NCBI RefSeq assembly: GCF_034661235.1
Contig: NZ_CP141059.1
Location: forward strand, 2,541,501 to 2,605,500
Length of the DNA: 64,000 nucleotides
From: Nocardioides bizhenqiangii
GTDB taxonomy: Bacteria > Actinomycetota > Actinomycetes > Propionibacteriales > Nocardioidaceae
Direction of reading: 5' to 3'
The position numbers were made by a program, and so were the translations under genes. The notes under the pieces are model-generated. The model was not told where the DNA came from. It made no database searches and was given only the letters and a program-made list of their open reading frames with translations. Positions 8,816 to 17,270 of this stretch are shown here, in pieces; the first letter of the stretch is position 1, and the number at the start of each line of letters is the position of its first letter.

Positions 8816-9577
8816 ATGATGGTCACCAGCGAGCTGCGCGAGGACGGGATCCGCGTCGTCACCATGGACGCTCCCCCGGTCAACGCGCTCACCGTGCAGG
8901 GCTGGTTCGACCTGGCGGCCGCGCTCGACGAGGCGGGCCGCGACCTGGCCACGAAGGTGGTCGTGCTCCGCGCCGAGGGCAAGGGCTTCAACGCCGGCGT
9001 CGACATCAAGGAGATGCAGCACACCACCGGGTTCGACGCGCTGCTAGGCGCCAATCGCGGGTGCTACGCGGCGTTCAAGGCGGTCTACGAGTGCGCGGTG
9101 CCCGTGGTCGCCGCGGTCAACGGGTTCTGCGTCGGCGGTGGCGTCGGGCTGGTCGGCAACGCCGACTGCATCGTCGCCAGCGACGACGCCTACTTCGGGG
9201 TGCCCGAGGTCAACCAGGGCGCGCTGGGTGCGGCGACCCACATGGCCCGGCTGGTCCCGCAGCACATGATGCGGACCCTCTACTTCACCGCACGCACGAT
9301 CAAGGCCGCCGACCTGGTGCAGTTCGGCTCCGTGCTCGAGGTGGTGCCACGCGACCAGCTCGACGGCGCGGCCATGAAGGTGGCCTCCGAGATCGCCGCC
9401 AAGGACGGCCGGGTGATCCGCGCCGCGAAGGCAGCGCTCAACGGCATCGACCCGATCGACGTCAACAAGAGCTACCGGTTCGAGCAGGGCTTCACCTACG
9501 AGCTCAACCTGATGGGCGTCAGCGACGAGCTGCGTGACGACTTCGCGGGTACCGAGAAGAGCAAGGAGAACAAGTGA
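8816..9577 (+). CDS. echA20: EchA20, crotonase-fold ring-D hydrolase of HIP catabolism
   Basis: Crotonase-superfamily enzyme of about 253 aa. The oxyanion-hole segments are GKGFNAGVDIKEM (about residues 55-67) and GFCVGGGVGLVGNADC. In M. tuberculosis, EchA20 hydrolytically opens ring D of a C/D-ring CoA intermediate, just before ring C opening by IpdAB. The next genes, ipdA and ipdB, overlap it by 4 bp in series, supporting one operon. Translation may begin at ATG 8816 or ATG 8819, with the -10 box TAGGGT ending at 8808. Confidence 0.88.
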   Translation: MMVTSELREDGIRVVTMDAPPVNALTVQGWFDLAAALDEAGRDLATKVVVLRAEGKGFNAGVDIKEMQHTTGFDALLGANRGCYAAFKAVYECAVPVVAAVNGFCVGGGVGLVGNADCIVASDDAYFGVPEVNQGALGAATHMARLVPQHMMRTLYFTARTIKAADLVQFGSVLEVVPRDQLDGAAMKVASEIAAKDGRVIRAAKAALNGIDPIDVNKSYRFEQGFTYELNLMGVSDELRDDFAGTEKSKENK

Positions 9578-10455
9578 GCCGCAAGCCGCGCGACAAGCGG
9601 ATGAGGATCGACGAGGTGGTCGGCACCCTCGAGAGCGGGATGACGGTCGGCATCGGCGGCTGGGGGCCGCGGCGCAAGCCGATGGCCCTGGTCCGCGCGC
9701 TCTACCGTTCCGACCTCACCGACCTGACCGTGGTCAGCTGGGGCGGCGCCGACGTCGGACTCCTCGCCCGAGCCGGCAAGATCCGCAAGCTGGTCTACGC
9801 GTTCGTCTCCCTCGACTCGATCCCGCTGGAGCCGAACTTCCAGCGGGCCCGCCAGAGCAAGAGCATCGCGGAGATCGTCGAGCTCGACGAGGGCATGTTC
9901 CAGACCGGCCTCCGGGCCGCCGCCCACCGGTTGCCGTTCCTCCCGATGCGCGCCGGCCTCGGGTCCGACGTGCTCGTCAACAACCCGTGGATCAAGACGG
10001 TCACCAGCCCGTACGACGACCGCGAGGAGCTGGTCGCCGTACCGTCCCTCGAGCTCGACGTCGCGTTCGTCCACCTCAACCGCGCCGACGAGCACGGCAA
10101 CGCGAGCTACCTGGGACCCGACCCCTACTTCGACGACCTCTTCTGCATGGCCGCGAAGCGGGCCTACGTCAGCGTCGAGCAAGTCACCGACACCGCGGGG
10201 CTGACGGTCGACTCCCCCGTGCAGCGGCTGCTGCTGAGCCGGATGATGGTCGAGGGTGTCGTCGAGACCCCCAACGGCGCCCACTTCACGACCTGTACCC
10301 CCGACTACGAGCGCGACGAGAAGTTCCAGAAGGCGTACGCCGCCGCGGCCGGCGGCTCTGACGACGACTGGCAGGCGTTCCACGACCGCTTCCTCGCAGG
10401 CGACGAGGCGTCCTACCAGGCCGCGGTCCGGGCGTTCCACGAGGAGCAAGCATGA
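9574..10455 (+). CDS. ipdA: IpdA, CoA-transferase-like ring-C hydrolase, alpha subunit
   Basis: Class I CoA-transferase-fold alpha subunit of 293 aa (mycobacterial IpdA is about 292). It shows the N-terminal glycine-rich loop SGMTVGIGGWGPRRKP and VSWGGADVG. With IpdB it forms COCHEA-CoA hydrolase, which hydrolyses the last steroid ring (ring C) by retro-Claisen chemistry rather than transferring CoA. The start is GTG 9574, overlapping the echA20 stop by 4 bp; its own stop overlaps ipdB by 4 bp, giving 1:1 coupled translation expected for a heterodimer. Confidence 0.9.
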   Translation: MSRKPRDKRMRIDEVVGTLESGMTVGIGGWGPRRKPMALVRALYRSDLTDLTVVSWGGADVGLLARAGKIRKLVYAFVSLDSIPLEPNFQRARQSKSIAEIVELDEGMFQTGLRAAAHRLPFLPMRAGLGSDVLVNNPWIKTVTSPYDDREELVAVPSLELDVAFVHLNRADEHGNASYLGPDPYFDDLFCMAAKRAYVSVEQVTDTAGLTVDSPVQRLLLSRMMVEGVVETPNGAHFTTCTPDYERDEKFQKAYAAAAGGSDDDWQAFHDRFLAGDEASYQAAVRAFHEEQA

Positions 10456-11246
10456 GTGTCTCGACCCCTTCGACAAGCTCAGGGACCGACGCGACCGTGA
10501 CGCGAGCCGACGTCTGCGCGGCCGCCATCGCCGACGCTTTCAAGGACGACGGCGAGATCTTCGCCAGCCCGATGGGGCTGTTGCCGATGCTCGGCGTGCG
10601 GCTCGCGAAGCTCACCTCCAACCCGGACCTGGTGATCAGCGACGGTGAGTCGTTGTTCCTTGCCGGGGTTCCGCCGCTGTTCGCCAAGGGCGACGTCGTC
10701 GAGGGTTGGATCCCCTTCCGCAAGGTGTTCGACGTCGTCGCCTACGGCAAGCGGCACGTGATGATGGGCGCCACCCAGGTCGACCGTGACGGCAACCAGA
10801 ACATCTCCGCAATCGGCGACTTCGCCCAGCCCAAGCGGCAGTTGCTCGGGTCCCGGGGGGCGCCGGGCAACACCGTCAACAACCGGACGTCGTACTGGGT
10901 CCCCCGGCACTCGCCTCGCGTCTTCGTCGAGCAGGTCGACGTCGTCTCCGGGGTCGGCCCGCGGCGGGCCAAGGCCGCCGGAGCGGCGGCGGCGCGGTAC
11001 AACGACATCCACCGGATCGTCAGCAACCTCGGGGTGTTCGACGTCGGCGGGCCGGATGACACGGTGCGGCTCCTCAGCGTGCACCCGGGGGTGAGCGTCG
11101 ACGACGTCGTCACGCAGACCGGATTCGAGCTGGTGGTCCCTGACGACGTGCCGACCAGCAGGGAGCCGACGACGGAGGAGCTGATCCTGATCAGGGAGAT
11201 GCTCGACCCGAAGGGACTGCGGTTCAAGGAAGTGCCCAGTGATTGA
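10452..11246 (+). CDS. ipdB: IpdB, CoA-transferase-like ring-C hydrolase, beta subunit
   Basis: Beta subunit of 264 aa paired with IpdA. The body (from about residue 17, TRADVCAAAIADAF) aligns with mycobacterial IpdB, and features SDGESLFLAG and GSRGAPGNTVN. The first ~15 residues (MSVSTPSTSSGTDAT) are an added segment translated from a dispersed repeat at 10466-10484, which accounts for the protein being about 14 residues longer than the ~250-aa mycobacterial protein. ATG 10452 overlaps the ipdA stop by 4 bp. The downstream ipdC starts 8 bp inside this gene. Confidence 0.9.
   Translation: MSVSTPSTSSGTDATVTRADVCAAAIADAFKDDGEIFASPMGLLPMLGVRLAKLTSNPDLVISDGESLFLAGVPPLFAKGDVVEGWIPFRKVFDVVAYGKRHVMMGATQVDRDGNQNISAIGDFAQPKRQLLGSRGAPGNTVNNRTSYWVPRHSPRVFVEQVDVVSGVGPRRAKAAGAAAARYNDIHRIVSNLGVFDVGGPDDTVRLLSVHPGVSVDDVVTQTGFELVVPDDVPTSREPTTEELILIREMLDPKGLRFKEVPSD
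10466..10484 (+). repeat. Dispersed 19-bp repeat inside the ipdB N-terminus
   Basis: CCCTTCGACAAGCTCAGGG. Near-identical copies are at 21801-21819 (intergenic) and, in reverse orientation, at 43237-43255 (inside hsaE). Here it is read in frame as part of STPSTSSGTD. Confidence 0.8.
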
Positions 11247-12315
11247 GCAGCTGATCCGAACGCCGTTCACCGACCTGGTCGGCGTCCGGCACCCGGTCGT
11301 GCAGACCGGCATGGGATGGGTCTCGGGTCCTCGCCTGGTGTCGGCGACCGCCAATGCGGGTGGCCTCGGCATCCTGGCGTCGGCGACGATGACGTACGAG
11401 GAGCTCGAGAAGGCGATCGTCGAGGTCAAGGGCCGCACCGACCAGCCGTTCGGCGTCAACCTCCGCGCCGATGCGGGCGACGCGCCCGCCCGCTGCGACC
11501 TGCTCATCGAGCACGGCGTGAAGGTCGCGTCGTTCGCGCTCGCGCCCAAGCCCGAGCTGATCGCACGCCTGAAGGCGCACGACATCGTCGTGATGCCGTC
11601 GATCGGCGCCGCCAAGCACGCCAAGAAGGTCGCGGGCTGGGGCGCCGATGCGGTGATGGTCCAGGGCGGCGAGGGCGGCGGCCACACGGGTCCGGTGCCC
11701 ACCACCCTGCTGCTGCCGACCGTCCTCGACGCTGTCGCCATCCCGGTCGTCGCGGCCGGCGGGTTCTTCGACGGCCGCGGGCTGGCCGCCGCGCTCTCCT
11801 ACGGCGCCGCGGGCGTCGGCATGGGCACCCGCTTCCTCCTCACCTCCGACTCCGCGGTCCCCGACGCGGTGAAGCAGCTCTACCTCGAGCGCGGGCTCAC
11901 CGACACGGTCGTCACCGCGAAAGTCGACGGGATGCCCCACCGGATGCTCCGCACCGACCTCGTCGACGAGCTCGAGCACTCCAGTGCCGTCAGGCGGATG
12001 GGCCCGACGCTGCGCCGCACCCTGGAGTTCAAGCACGACACAGGGATGTCGTGGTGGGAGCTGGCCAAGGACGGCCGGGAGATGAAGAAGCAGCAGGGAC
12101 GCACCCTCGGCCAGATGGCACTGGCCGCCAACACCCCCACCATGCTCAAGGCCGGGCTGGTCGAGGGCGACACCTCTGCCGGCGTGCTCGCCAGCGGTCA
12201 GGTGGTCGGCGTGATCGACGACCTGCCCTCGTGCGAGGAGCTCATCGACCGGATCGTGGCCCGGGCCGCGGACGAGCTGCGCCGCGCCTCGTCGTACGTG
12301 GTCGCGGATCAGTAG
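11239..12315 (+). CDS. ipdC: IpdC, FMN-dependent nitronate-monooxygenase-like enzyme of HIP catabolism
   Basis: TIM-barrel flavoprotein of 358 aa in the 2-nitropropane dioxygenase/nitronate monooxygenase family, with the N-terminal PVVQTGMGWVSGPRL and the FMN phosphate-binding GGEGGGHTGPVPT and VAAGGFFDGRGL loops. In mycobacteria and Rhodococcus, ipdC lies directly after ipdAB and takes part in C/D-ring degradation as an NAD(P)H-linked oxidoreductase on a hydroxy-indanone CoA intermediate. GTG 11239 overlaps the ipdB end by 8 bp. The 3' end overlaps the convergent DsrE-like gene by 7 bp. Confidence 0.87.
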   Translation: MIEQLIRTPFTDLVGVRHPVVQTGMGWVSGPRLVSATANAGGLGILASATMTYEELEKAIVEVKGRTDQPFGVNLRADAGDAPARCDLLIEHGVKVASFALAPKPELIARLKAHDIVVMPSIGAAKHAKKVAGWGADAVMVQGGEGGGHTGPVPTTLLLPTVLDAVAIPVVAAGGFFDGRGLAAALSYGAAGVGMGTRFLLTSDSAVPDAVKQLYLERGLTDTVVTAKVDGMPHRMLRTDLVDELEHSSAVRRMGPTLRRTLEFKHDTGMSWWELAKDGREMKKQQGRTLGQMALAANTPTMLKAGLVEGDTSAGVLASGQVVGVIDDLPSCEELIDRIVARAADELRRASSYVVADQ

Positions 12316-12674
12316 CTGAAGCTCGTCGCGCCCTCGTCCCCTATCCACTGCCACATCGGGACGGTGCCGCCGATCTCGGCGCCCTTGACCAGGTTCTCGG
12401 GGTCCAGCGCCCTGGCGTTGAAGCACAGCGGGCAGACCAGGTAGCTCCCGCCCGCAGCGAGGTACCGCTCCATCAGCTCGGGAAGCGACGGACAGCCGTC
12501 GCACGCGACGCCGACGCCGACGCCGGGCTGGGCGAGGCGCACTGCCTCCTTGGTGAGGAACATCAGGGTCGGCCGACCCTGCTCGGCGGCGGCGACGGCC
12601 ACCAGGAAGGCCACGGTGACCTTCTCGGGGTCCTCCATGCCGGTGGTGAGGCTGACCACTGCTTTGTTCGACAT
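12309..12674 (-). CDS. DsrE/DsrF-like family protein
   Basis: Small cytosolic protein of 121 aa with the DsrE-like fold signature: the N-terminal strand KAVVSLTTGMEDPEKVTVAF, TLMFLTKEAVRLAQPG, and two Cys-containing segments (ACDGCPSLPELMERYL and CPLCFNARAL). Such proteins are associated with sulfur-relay or peroxiredoxin-like chemistry; a specific partner is not visible. The start is supported by an AGGAG Shine-Dalgarno 6 bp upstream. It opposes ipdC and is probably not part of the sterol operon, but it lies where unrelated genes have been inserted between ipdC and fadA6. Confidence 0.75.
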   Translation of the reverse strand: MSNKAVVSLTTGMEDPEKVTVAFLVAVAAAEQGRPTLMFLTKEAVRLAQPGVGVGVACDGCPSLPELMERYLAAGGSYLVCPLCFNARALDPENLVKGAEIGGTVPMWQWIGDEGATSFSY

Positions 12675-12809
12675 TGCTGTCTCCTTCGTAGATCACGGCG
12701 TTGTTGCCGGGTGAGACGAAGGTAGGGATCAGCGAGGGTCCCGCTCATCCGCGTGGACGCGTAACCGGAGCCGCCTCGGAAATGACGATTGGCGGCTGAC
12801 GCGTAGCGG

Positions 12810-13865
12810 TCAGGCGAGCACCCTGGCCACCGCGGCGGCGCGCGCGGTGCGGCCGGACAGGCCGAGCTTGAGGTAGACGTTCTGGAAGTGCCGCTCGACG
12901 GTCCGCACGCTGAGGGTGAGCCGCTCGGCGATCTCGCCGTTGTCGAGGCCCTCTGCGGCGAGCAGCAGGATCTCCCGCTCCCGGTCCGAGAGGTGGTCGA
13001 CCGGGACGGTCACCCGGTCGGGCTCGAGGAACTCGGCGACCTCACGGCGGAAGACTGCCCAGGCCGGCTCGTCCGAGAGCAGCACGTGGTTGCGGGACTC
13101 GAGCATCACCAGGCGGGCGCTGGGGATCTCGGCAGCGAGCCGGATGCCCCACTCGGGTGCGACCCGATCGTCGTCGGCATGCAGCACCAGCGTGGGTACG
13201 GCGATGCCGGGCAGCAGGTCGGACACGTCGGTCTCGTGGCGGGCGATCCGGCTGCAGACCGCGTTGTCGGTGTTGGTCGAGGTGCGCTGCAGCTCGTCCA
13301 TCCACTCCATCTGCTGCTCGTTCGCGCCGGGGATGAACGCGTTGGTGAACACCCGTCGGAAGAGCGGGTCCGGGCGCGCCCAGCCCGCGCGGATCATGGC
13401 CAGGAACGCCGCCTCCTCGGCCGAGTCCTCCTGCCTCAGACCTCCGGCCGCCATGGCGCCGTACAGCACCATCCGGCTGACCCGTTCGGGGTGGGCGTGG
13501 GCGTAGGCGAGCGCGACCGGCGCCCCACCCGACATCCCCAGGAGTGCGAACCGGTCCATGCCCGTCGCCTCCACCAGGGTCTCGAGGTCGGCGAGCCGGC
13601 GGTCGAGGGAGAAGTCGGACACCTCCCATTCGGACAACCCGAAACCACGCTCGTCGTACCGCACCACGGTGGCGATGTCACCGAGGTCGTCGAGGAAGTG
13701 CCGCCAGACCGGGCTCTGCCAGTCGTGCTGGAGGTGGCTCAGCCAGCAGGAGACGATCAGCAGTGGCGGGCCCGAGCCGTGCCGAGCCCAGGCCAGCCGG
13801 ACGCCGTCGTCGGCGCGGCAGAACCTGACCTCCTGGTTCACCCTCGCCTGGCTCCCGGTTCCCAC
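12810..13865 (-). CDS. Alpha/beta hydrolase fused to a LuxR-type HTH domain, copy 1
   Basis: Fusion of about 351 aa. Residues ~15-265 form an alpha/beta hydrolase with oxyanion segment around HGSGPPLLIVSCWL, nucleophile elbow GMSGGAP, an acid in HADDDRVAP and a His in SRNHVLL. Residues ~285-350 form a LuxR/FixJ HTH (LSDREREILLLAAEGLDNGEIAERL then RTVERHFQNVYLKLGL). Known homologues are actinobacterial regulators in which the hydrolase domain probably senses or processes a small ligand. A second protein of the same architecture is encoded at 16209-17270 on the opposite strand. The ligand is unknown. Confidence 0.82.
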   Translation of the reverse strand: MGTGSQARVNQEVRFCRADDGVRLAWARHGSGPPLLIVSCWLSHLQHDWQSPVWRHFLDDLGDIATVVRYDERGFGLSEWEVSDFSLDRRLADLETLVEATGMDRFALLGMSGGAPVALAYAHAHPERVSRMVLYGAMAAGGLRQEDSAEEAAFLAMIRAGWARPDPLFRRVFTNAFIPGANEQQMEWMDELQRTSTNTDNAVCSRIARHETDVSDLLPGIAVPTLVLHADDDRVAPEWGIRLAAEIPSARLVMLESRNHVLLSDEPAWAVFRREVAEFLEPDRVTVPVDHLSDREREILLLAAEGLDNGEIAERLTLSVRTVERHFQNVYLKLGLSGRTARAAAVARVLA

Positions 13866-13904
13866 GCGGTCAGGCTACTTCGCCCGACACCCCCGCGGTG
13901 CGGT

Positions 13905-14891
13905 CTAGAGCGACTTCTGGAAGGCCAGCTCACGGGCCATGACGCGGTAGCCCAGGACCTCGTTGACGCCGATCATGTGGTCGTTCGACTCCGCGTTGAA
14001 GGTCTCGATGTGCTCGACCTGCGGCTCCGCCTCGGCCAACCAGCGGAGCATCTCGACCTTCAGCAGGAGACCGAGCCGGTGGCCGCGGTGCGCGCGTACT
14101 ACGGATGTGTCGTGCTGGTCGCCGTACGCCGGCCGCTCCGACTCGACGACCACGACGGTCTGCCCGGCGAGCTTGCCGCTCGGCACGTGTCGCGCGACCA
14201 CGCGGTAGGCGCGTTCCCGGCGGAACGCGCAGGCGTCCTCGTAGGCCTTCATCCGCTGGGCGTTGAACACCTCGTCCTCGATCTCGAGGTCGTCGGTGGG
14301 GGCGTCGTTGATCGCCGATGCCATCTCGGCGAGGTCGTCGAGGTCCGCCTCCGGGGTGGGGAGCAGCTGGCGCTCCAACGCGTAGTCGGTGGCGGCTGCG
14401 AGCGCCTCGTCGTACCGCCTGTCGAGCTCGGCGCGGTCGATGTCGGCGAGGTACTGGCGTCGGGCGATCGCCTGGTGCTTCTTCTCGTAGCCGTGCTTGG
14501 CGGCGAAGCCGCGCGTCGCGTCGGACTCCCAGCCGTCCATGCCGACGCTGGTGCGACCCATCCGGCGCACCTCGTCCTCGAGGTGGGCGAGGATCCCGCT
14601 GCCGTAGCCCTGACGTCGGTGGTCGGGGTGCACGAGGACGCCGAGCCAGGCGAGGTGCAGGTTGTCGTACTCGCTGGTGTTGATCGCCCCGCCGCCGACG
14701 ACGGTGCCGTCGACGGTGGCGAGGTACGGCGTCGACGGCTCGCCGTCCCAGCCGACCCGGAACCGCGCCTCTGTCCGGAGGAGGGTCACTTCCGTCTCCC
14801 ACGGGGAGTCCTCCAGCCGCACCGCGTCGGAGAGCTCGACCCATTCCTTGAGCGCGGCCACGTCGTCGGGGCCGAACCGTGTGATGTCCAT
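13905..14891 (-). CDS. Double-GNAT N-acetyltransferase
   Basis: Protein of 328 aa with two GNAT domains. The first (residues ~1-160) has the canonical acetyl-CoA loop VHPDHRRQGYGSGILAHLEDE. The second (about 170-328) has the variant loop RAHRGHRLGLLLKVEMLRWL and a terminal ETFNAESNDHMIGVNEVLGYR segment. This two-domain layout is typical of MshD-like or uncharacterised actinobacterial acetyltransferases; MshD itself is not indicated. ATG 14891 starts the conserved sequence; upstream in-frame sequence up to 15116 lacks family similarity and overlaps the divergent gene. Confidence 0.8.
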   Translation of the reverse strand: MDITRFGPDDVAALKEWVELSDAVRLEDSPWETEVTLLRTEARFRVGWDGEPSTPYLATVDGTVVGGGAINTSEYDNLHLAWLGVLVHPDHRRQGYGSGILAHLEDEVRRMGRTSVGMDGWESDATRGFAAKHGYEKKHQAIARRQYLADIDRAELDRRYDEALAAATDYALERQLLPTPEADLDDLAEMASAINDAPTDDLEIEDEVFNAQRMKAYEDACAFRRERAYRVVARHVPSGKLAGQTVVVVESERPAYGDQHDTSVVRAHRGHRLGLLLKVEMLRWLAEAEPQVEHIETFNAESNDHMIGVNEVLGYRVMARELAFQKSL

Positions 14892-14969
14892 GTGGCCAGC
14901 ATCCAGCGACGGCGGCGCCTCCGCCACCGGATTACTGGCAGGAGGCGCTGCCCCGATAACCTCAGGAGC

Positions 14970-15323
14970 GTGAGCCAGCAGTCGCCGACGCCCCGACGTC
15001 GGCACCTGATGGACCCGGATGCGCCGCGGAAGGTCGCCGACCCGAAGGACCTGGAACGGTTGCAGCGGGTCCAGCGTCGGGTGATCTCGGTGCTGATCAT
15101 CACCACCCTCGTCCACCTGACGGTCGGCCTGGTCCTCGCCGCCGACGCGATCAGTGACGACCGGCGCGACGCCCAGATCATCCTGATCCTGCTCGGCGCC
15201 GCGTTCTACCTGGTCGGGATCGGCGCCGTGCGCGCGATCAACAAGAAGCCGCTGCTCACGTGGTGGATGCTCACCGGTCTGATCCCGGTGACCGCGGGTC
15301 TCTGGTGGGTCGTCGCCCGCTGA
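14970..15323 (+). CDS. Small membrane protein with three predicted transmembrane helices
   Basis: Protein of 105-117 aa. After a charged N-terminus there are three hydrophobic segments: VISVLIITTLVHLTVGLVLA, IILILLGAAFYLVGIGAV and LLTWWMLTGLIPVTAGLWWV. The GTG at 14970 is preceded by a TAACCT hexamer (14957-14962) ending 8 bp before it, consistent with a leaderless start; ATG 15009 is the alternative. No function is recognised. It is divergent from the double-GNAT gene and convergent with the next acetyltransferase. Confidence 0.72.
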   Translation: MSQQSPTPRRRHLMDPDAPRKVADPKDLERLQRVQRRVISVLIITTLVHLTVGLVLAADAISDDRRDAQIILILLGAAFYLVGIGAVRAINKKPLLTWWMLTGLIPVTAGLWWVVAR

Positions 15324-15334
15324 CTCCCGCCGAG

Positions 15335-16147
15335 TCAGATGACCGGAGCCAGCAGGATCCGCTCCCGGACCGCGCGGTAGCCGAGCGCGGCGAGCTGGGC
15401 GCTCGCGGCCCGGTCGGACCTCGCGGAAAGGACGAGGACGTCCTCCGCGACCGCGGCGGCCGCGGCCGACCCTGCGGCGAGGACGGCGGTCTCCACCCGC
15501 GCGTCCCCCGTCGGGACGTAGGTCGCGCCGAGCCTCGTCATGCCGTCGACCACGCGGCTCCGACCCGCCATCGCCTCAGGAACGCCGTCGGCCTCCCAGA
15601 GCACGATCCGTCCTTCGGCGAGCGGGTCGTCGATCACGTAGGAGCGGTCGCTCGCATCGCCGGGGTGCGCCGCCATCAGCTCGCCGAACCACCGGTGCAG
15701 CAGCTCCGTGTCGCCGGGTCCGGCCGAGCGAGCGCGGCCCGGCGGGAGCGGCGGCGGTCGTAGCCTGTCGAGGCGGTGGACGACCAGCCGGTGTCGCGGT
15801 TCGAGCGTCGCACCCGCACGCTGCCACGCGTCCAGCGCGGCGTCGACGGTCGTGACGTCGCACCCGACTCCGTCGTCGACGGGGAGCACCGCGACCAGGT
15901 CGTCGACCGCCGCGGCGGGTAGCGGGGTCAGGATCGGCGGGTGCCGCGGCGCCTGGAGGAACGCGCCAGCCACTTCTCCGTGCTCGCCGGTCCACCAGCC
16001 GTAGGCCTGGCCGGCGTCCGGCTCCGAGTTGCGGCGGAGGTGGTCGGCCTCGGTCAGCAGCGGGCTGTGCTCGATAGGGCGCGAGGACAGGAACTCCCCC
16101 ACCGCCGCGATGAACGCGTGGACATCGGACGTCGTCGACCAGGGCAC
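15335..16147 (-). CDS. GNAT-like N-acetyltransferase (divergent)
   Basis: Protein of 270 aa related to GNAT/FR47-like proteins: an N-terminal domain (WSTTSDVHAFIAAVGEFLSSRP, GWWTGEHGEVAGAFLQAP) and a C-terminal GNAT core ending AALGYRAVRERILL. The acetyl-CoA loop is degenerate: where R/QxxGxG/A is expected it has GDARVETAVLAAGSAAAAAV, so enzymatic activity is uncertain. Substrate unknown. It stands alone between a small membrane protein gene and a hydrolase-LuxR gene. Confidence 0.65.
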   Translation of the reverse strand: MPWSTTSDVHAFIAAVGEFLSSRPIEHSPLLTEADHLRRNSEPDAGQAYGWWTGEHGEVAGAFLQAPRHPPILTPLPAAAVDDLVAVLPVDDGVGCDVTTVDAALDAWQRAGATLEPRHRLVVHRLDRLRPPPLPPGRARSAGPGDTELLHRWFGELMAAHPGDASDRSYVIDDPLAEGRIVLWEADGVPEAMAGRSRVVDGMTRLGATYVPTGDARVETAVLAAGSAAAAAVAEDVLVLSARSDRAASAQLAALGYRAVRERILLAPVI

Positions 16148-16208
16148 GCCTGATTCTCCCAGCCGCCCATAGCGACGCGGGCGGGCACAGCCGCCTTACA
16201 CTCGCGGG

Positions 16209-17270
16209 GTGAGGACCGAGGCCGCCTTCGCGACCTCTGCGGACGGCACCCGCATCGCGTGGTCGCGGCACGGGAGTGGCCCGGCGCTGGTGCGCGTGGG
16301 GACCTGGCTGACGCACCTCGACTTCGACTGGTCGAGCCCCGTGTGGAGTCATTGGCTGGAGGACCTCGGGCAGCGATTCACCGTTGTCCGGTACGACGAC
16401 CGAGGCTGCGGTCTGTCCGACCGCGCTCCGACCGAGTACTCGCTCGCCGCCTGGATGGCAGACCTCGAGGCAGTGGTCGATGCCGCGCGGCTGAGCAGCT
16501 TCACCCTCCTGGGCATGTCACAAGGTGGGGCTGTGGCGGTCGAGTACGCGCGAGCACATCCCGGCAGGGTCACGAGCCTGGTCCTCTGCGGAGCGTACGG
16601 ACAGGGTGCCTTGGCGAGAAGTGCCACCGAGGAGGAGATCGAGGAGAGGGACCTGCGCGCACGCATGATCAAGGTCGGTTGGGGCCGAGCGAACCCCGTC
16701 TTCCGTCGCGTGTTCACATCCTCCTTCATCCCAGGGGCATCCGAGACTCAGATGCGATGGTTCGACGAGCTCCAGCGCCGGTCGATGTCGGCTGAAGCGG
16801 CGTTCGCCAGCAGTCGCGCACGCGCCATGTTGGACGTCACCTCGTCGGCCAGGGCGGTCTCCGCACGCACGCTCGTCATGCATGCCGACGGAGACCAGGC
16901 CGTTCCTTTCGAGCAGGGTCGTCAACTGGCGGGCCTCATCCCAGGAGCACGGTTCGTCCCGTTGCACAGCCAGAACCACATCCTGCTCGCTGATGAGCCG
17001 GCGTGGCCCGACTTCCTCGCCGAAGTGACGGCATTCGTCGGCGTAGCGGAGCGGGGCGGCGCCAGAGCGGAGCTGACGGTCCGGGAAGTAGAGGTGCTGC
17101 GGCTCGTCGCTCACGGACGCAGCAACGAGGAGATCGGTTCCCAATTGTCGCTGAGCACGCGGACGGTCGAGCGCCACCTCTCCAACATCTACTCGAAGCT
17201 CGAGCTCACCGGCAAGTCGGCTCGGGCAGCAGCCGCCGCCAGGCTGCCCGAGCTGGAGCCGGGAATCTGA
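16209..17270 (+). CDS. Alpha/beta hydrolase fused to a LuxR-type HTH domain, copy 2
   Basis: Protein of 353 aa with the same two-domain layout as the product of 12810-13865. The hydrolase portion has SRHGSGPALVRVGTWLTHLD, YDDRGCGLSD, the nucleophile elbow GMSQGGA, an acid in HADGDQAVPF and a His in SQNHILL. The HTH portion is LTVREVEVLRLVAHGRSNEEIG followed by RTVERHLSNIYSKLEL. GTG 16209 lies 7 bp after a TACACT hexamer (16197-16202), suggesting a leaderless transcript. The two copies probably arose by duplication and share a class of ligand (inference). Confidence 0.82.
   Translation: MRTEAAFATSADGTRIAWSRHGSGPALVRVGTWLTHLDFDWSSPVWSHWLEDLGQRFTVVRYDDRGCGLSDRAPTEYSLAAWMADLEAVVDAARLSSFTLLGMSQGGAVAVEYARAHPGRVTSLVLCGAYGQGALARSATEEEIEERDLRARMIKVGWGRANPVFRRVFTSSFIPGASETQMRWFDELQRRSMSAEAAFASSRARAMLDVTSSARAVSARTLVMHADGDQAVPFEQGRQLAGLIPGARFVPLHSQNHILLADEPAWPDFLAEVTAFVGVAERGGARAELTVREVEVLRLVAHGRSNEEIGSQLSLSTRTVERHLSNIYSKLELTGKSARAAAAARLPELEPGI

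Noticed and set aside
12888..14969. Long plus-strand frame antisense to the hydrolase-LuxR and double-GNAT genes
   Set aside because: Opposes two genes with clear motifs; only the final ~117 codons (from 14970) have protein-like features and are annotated.
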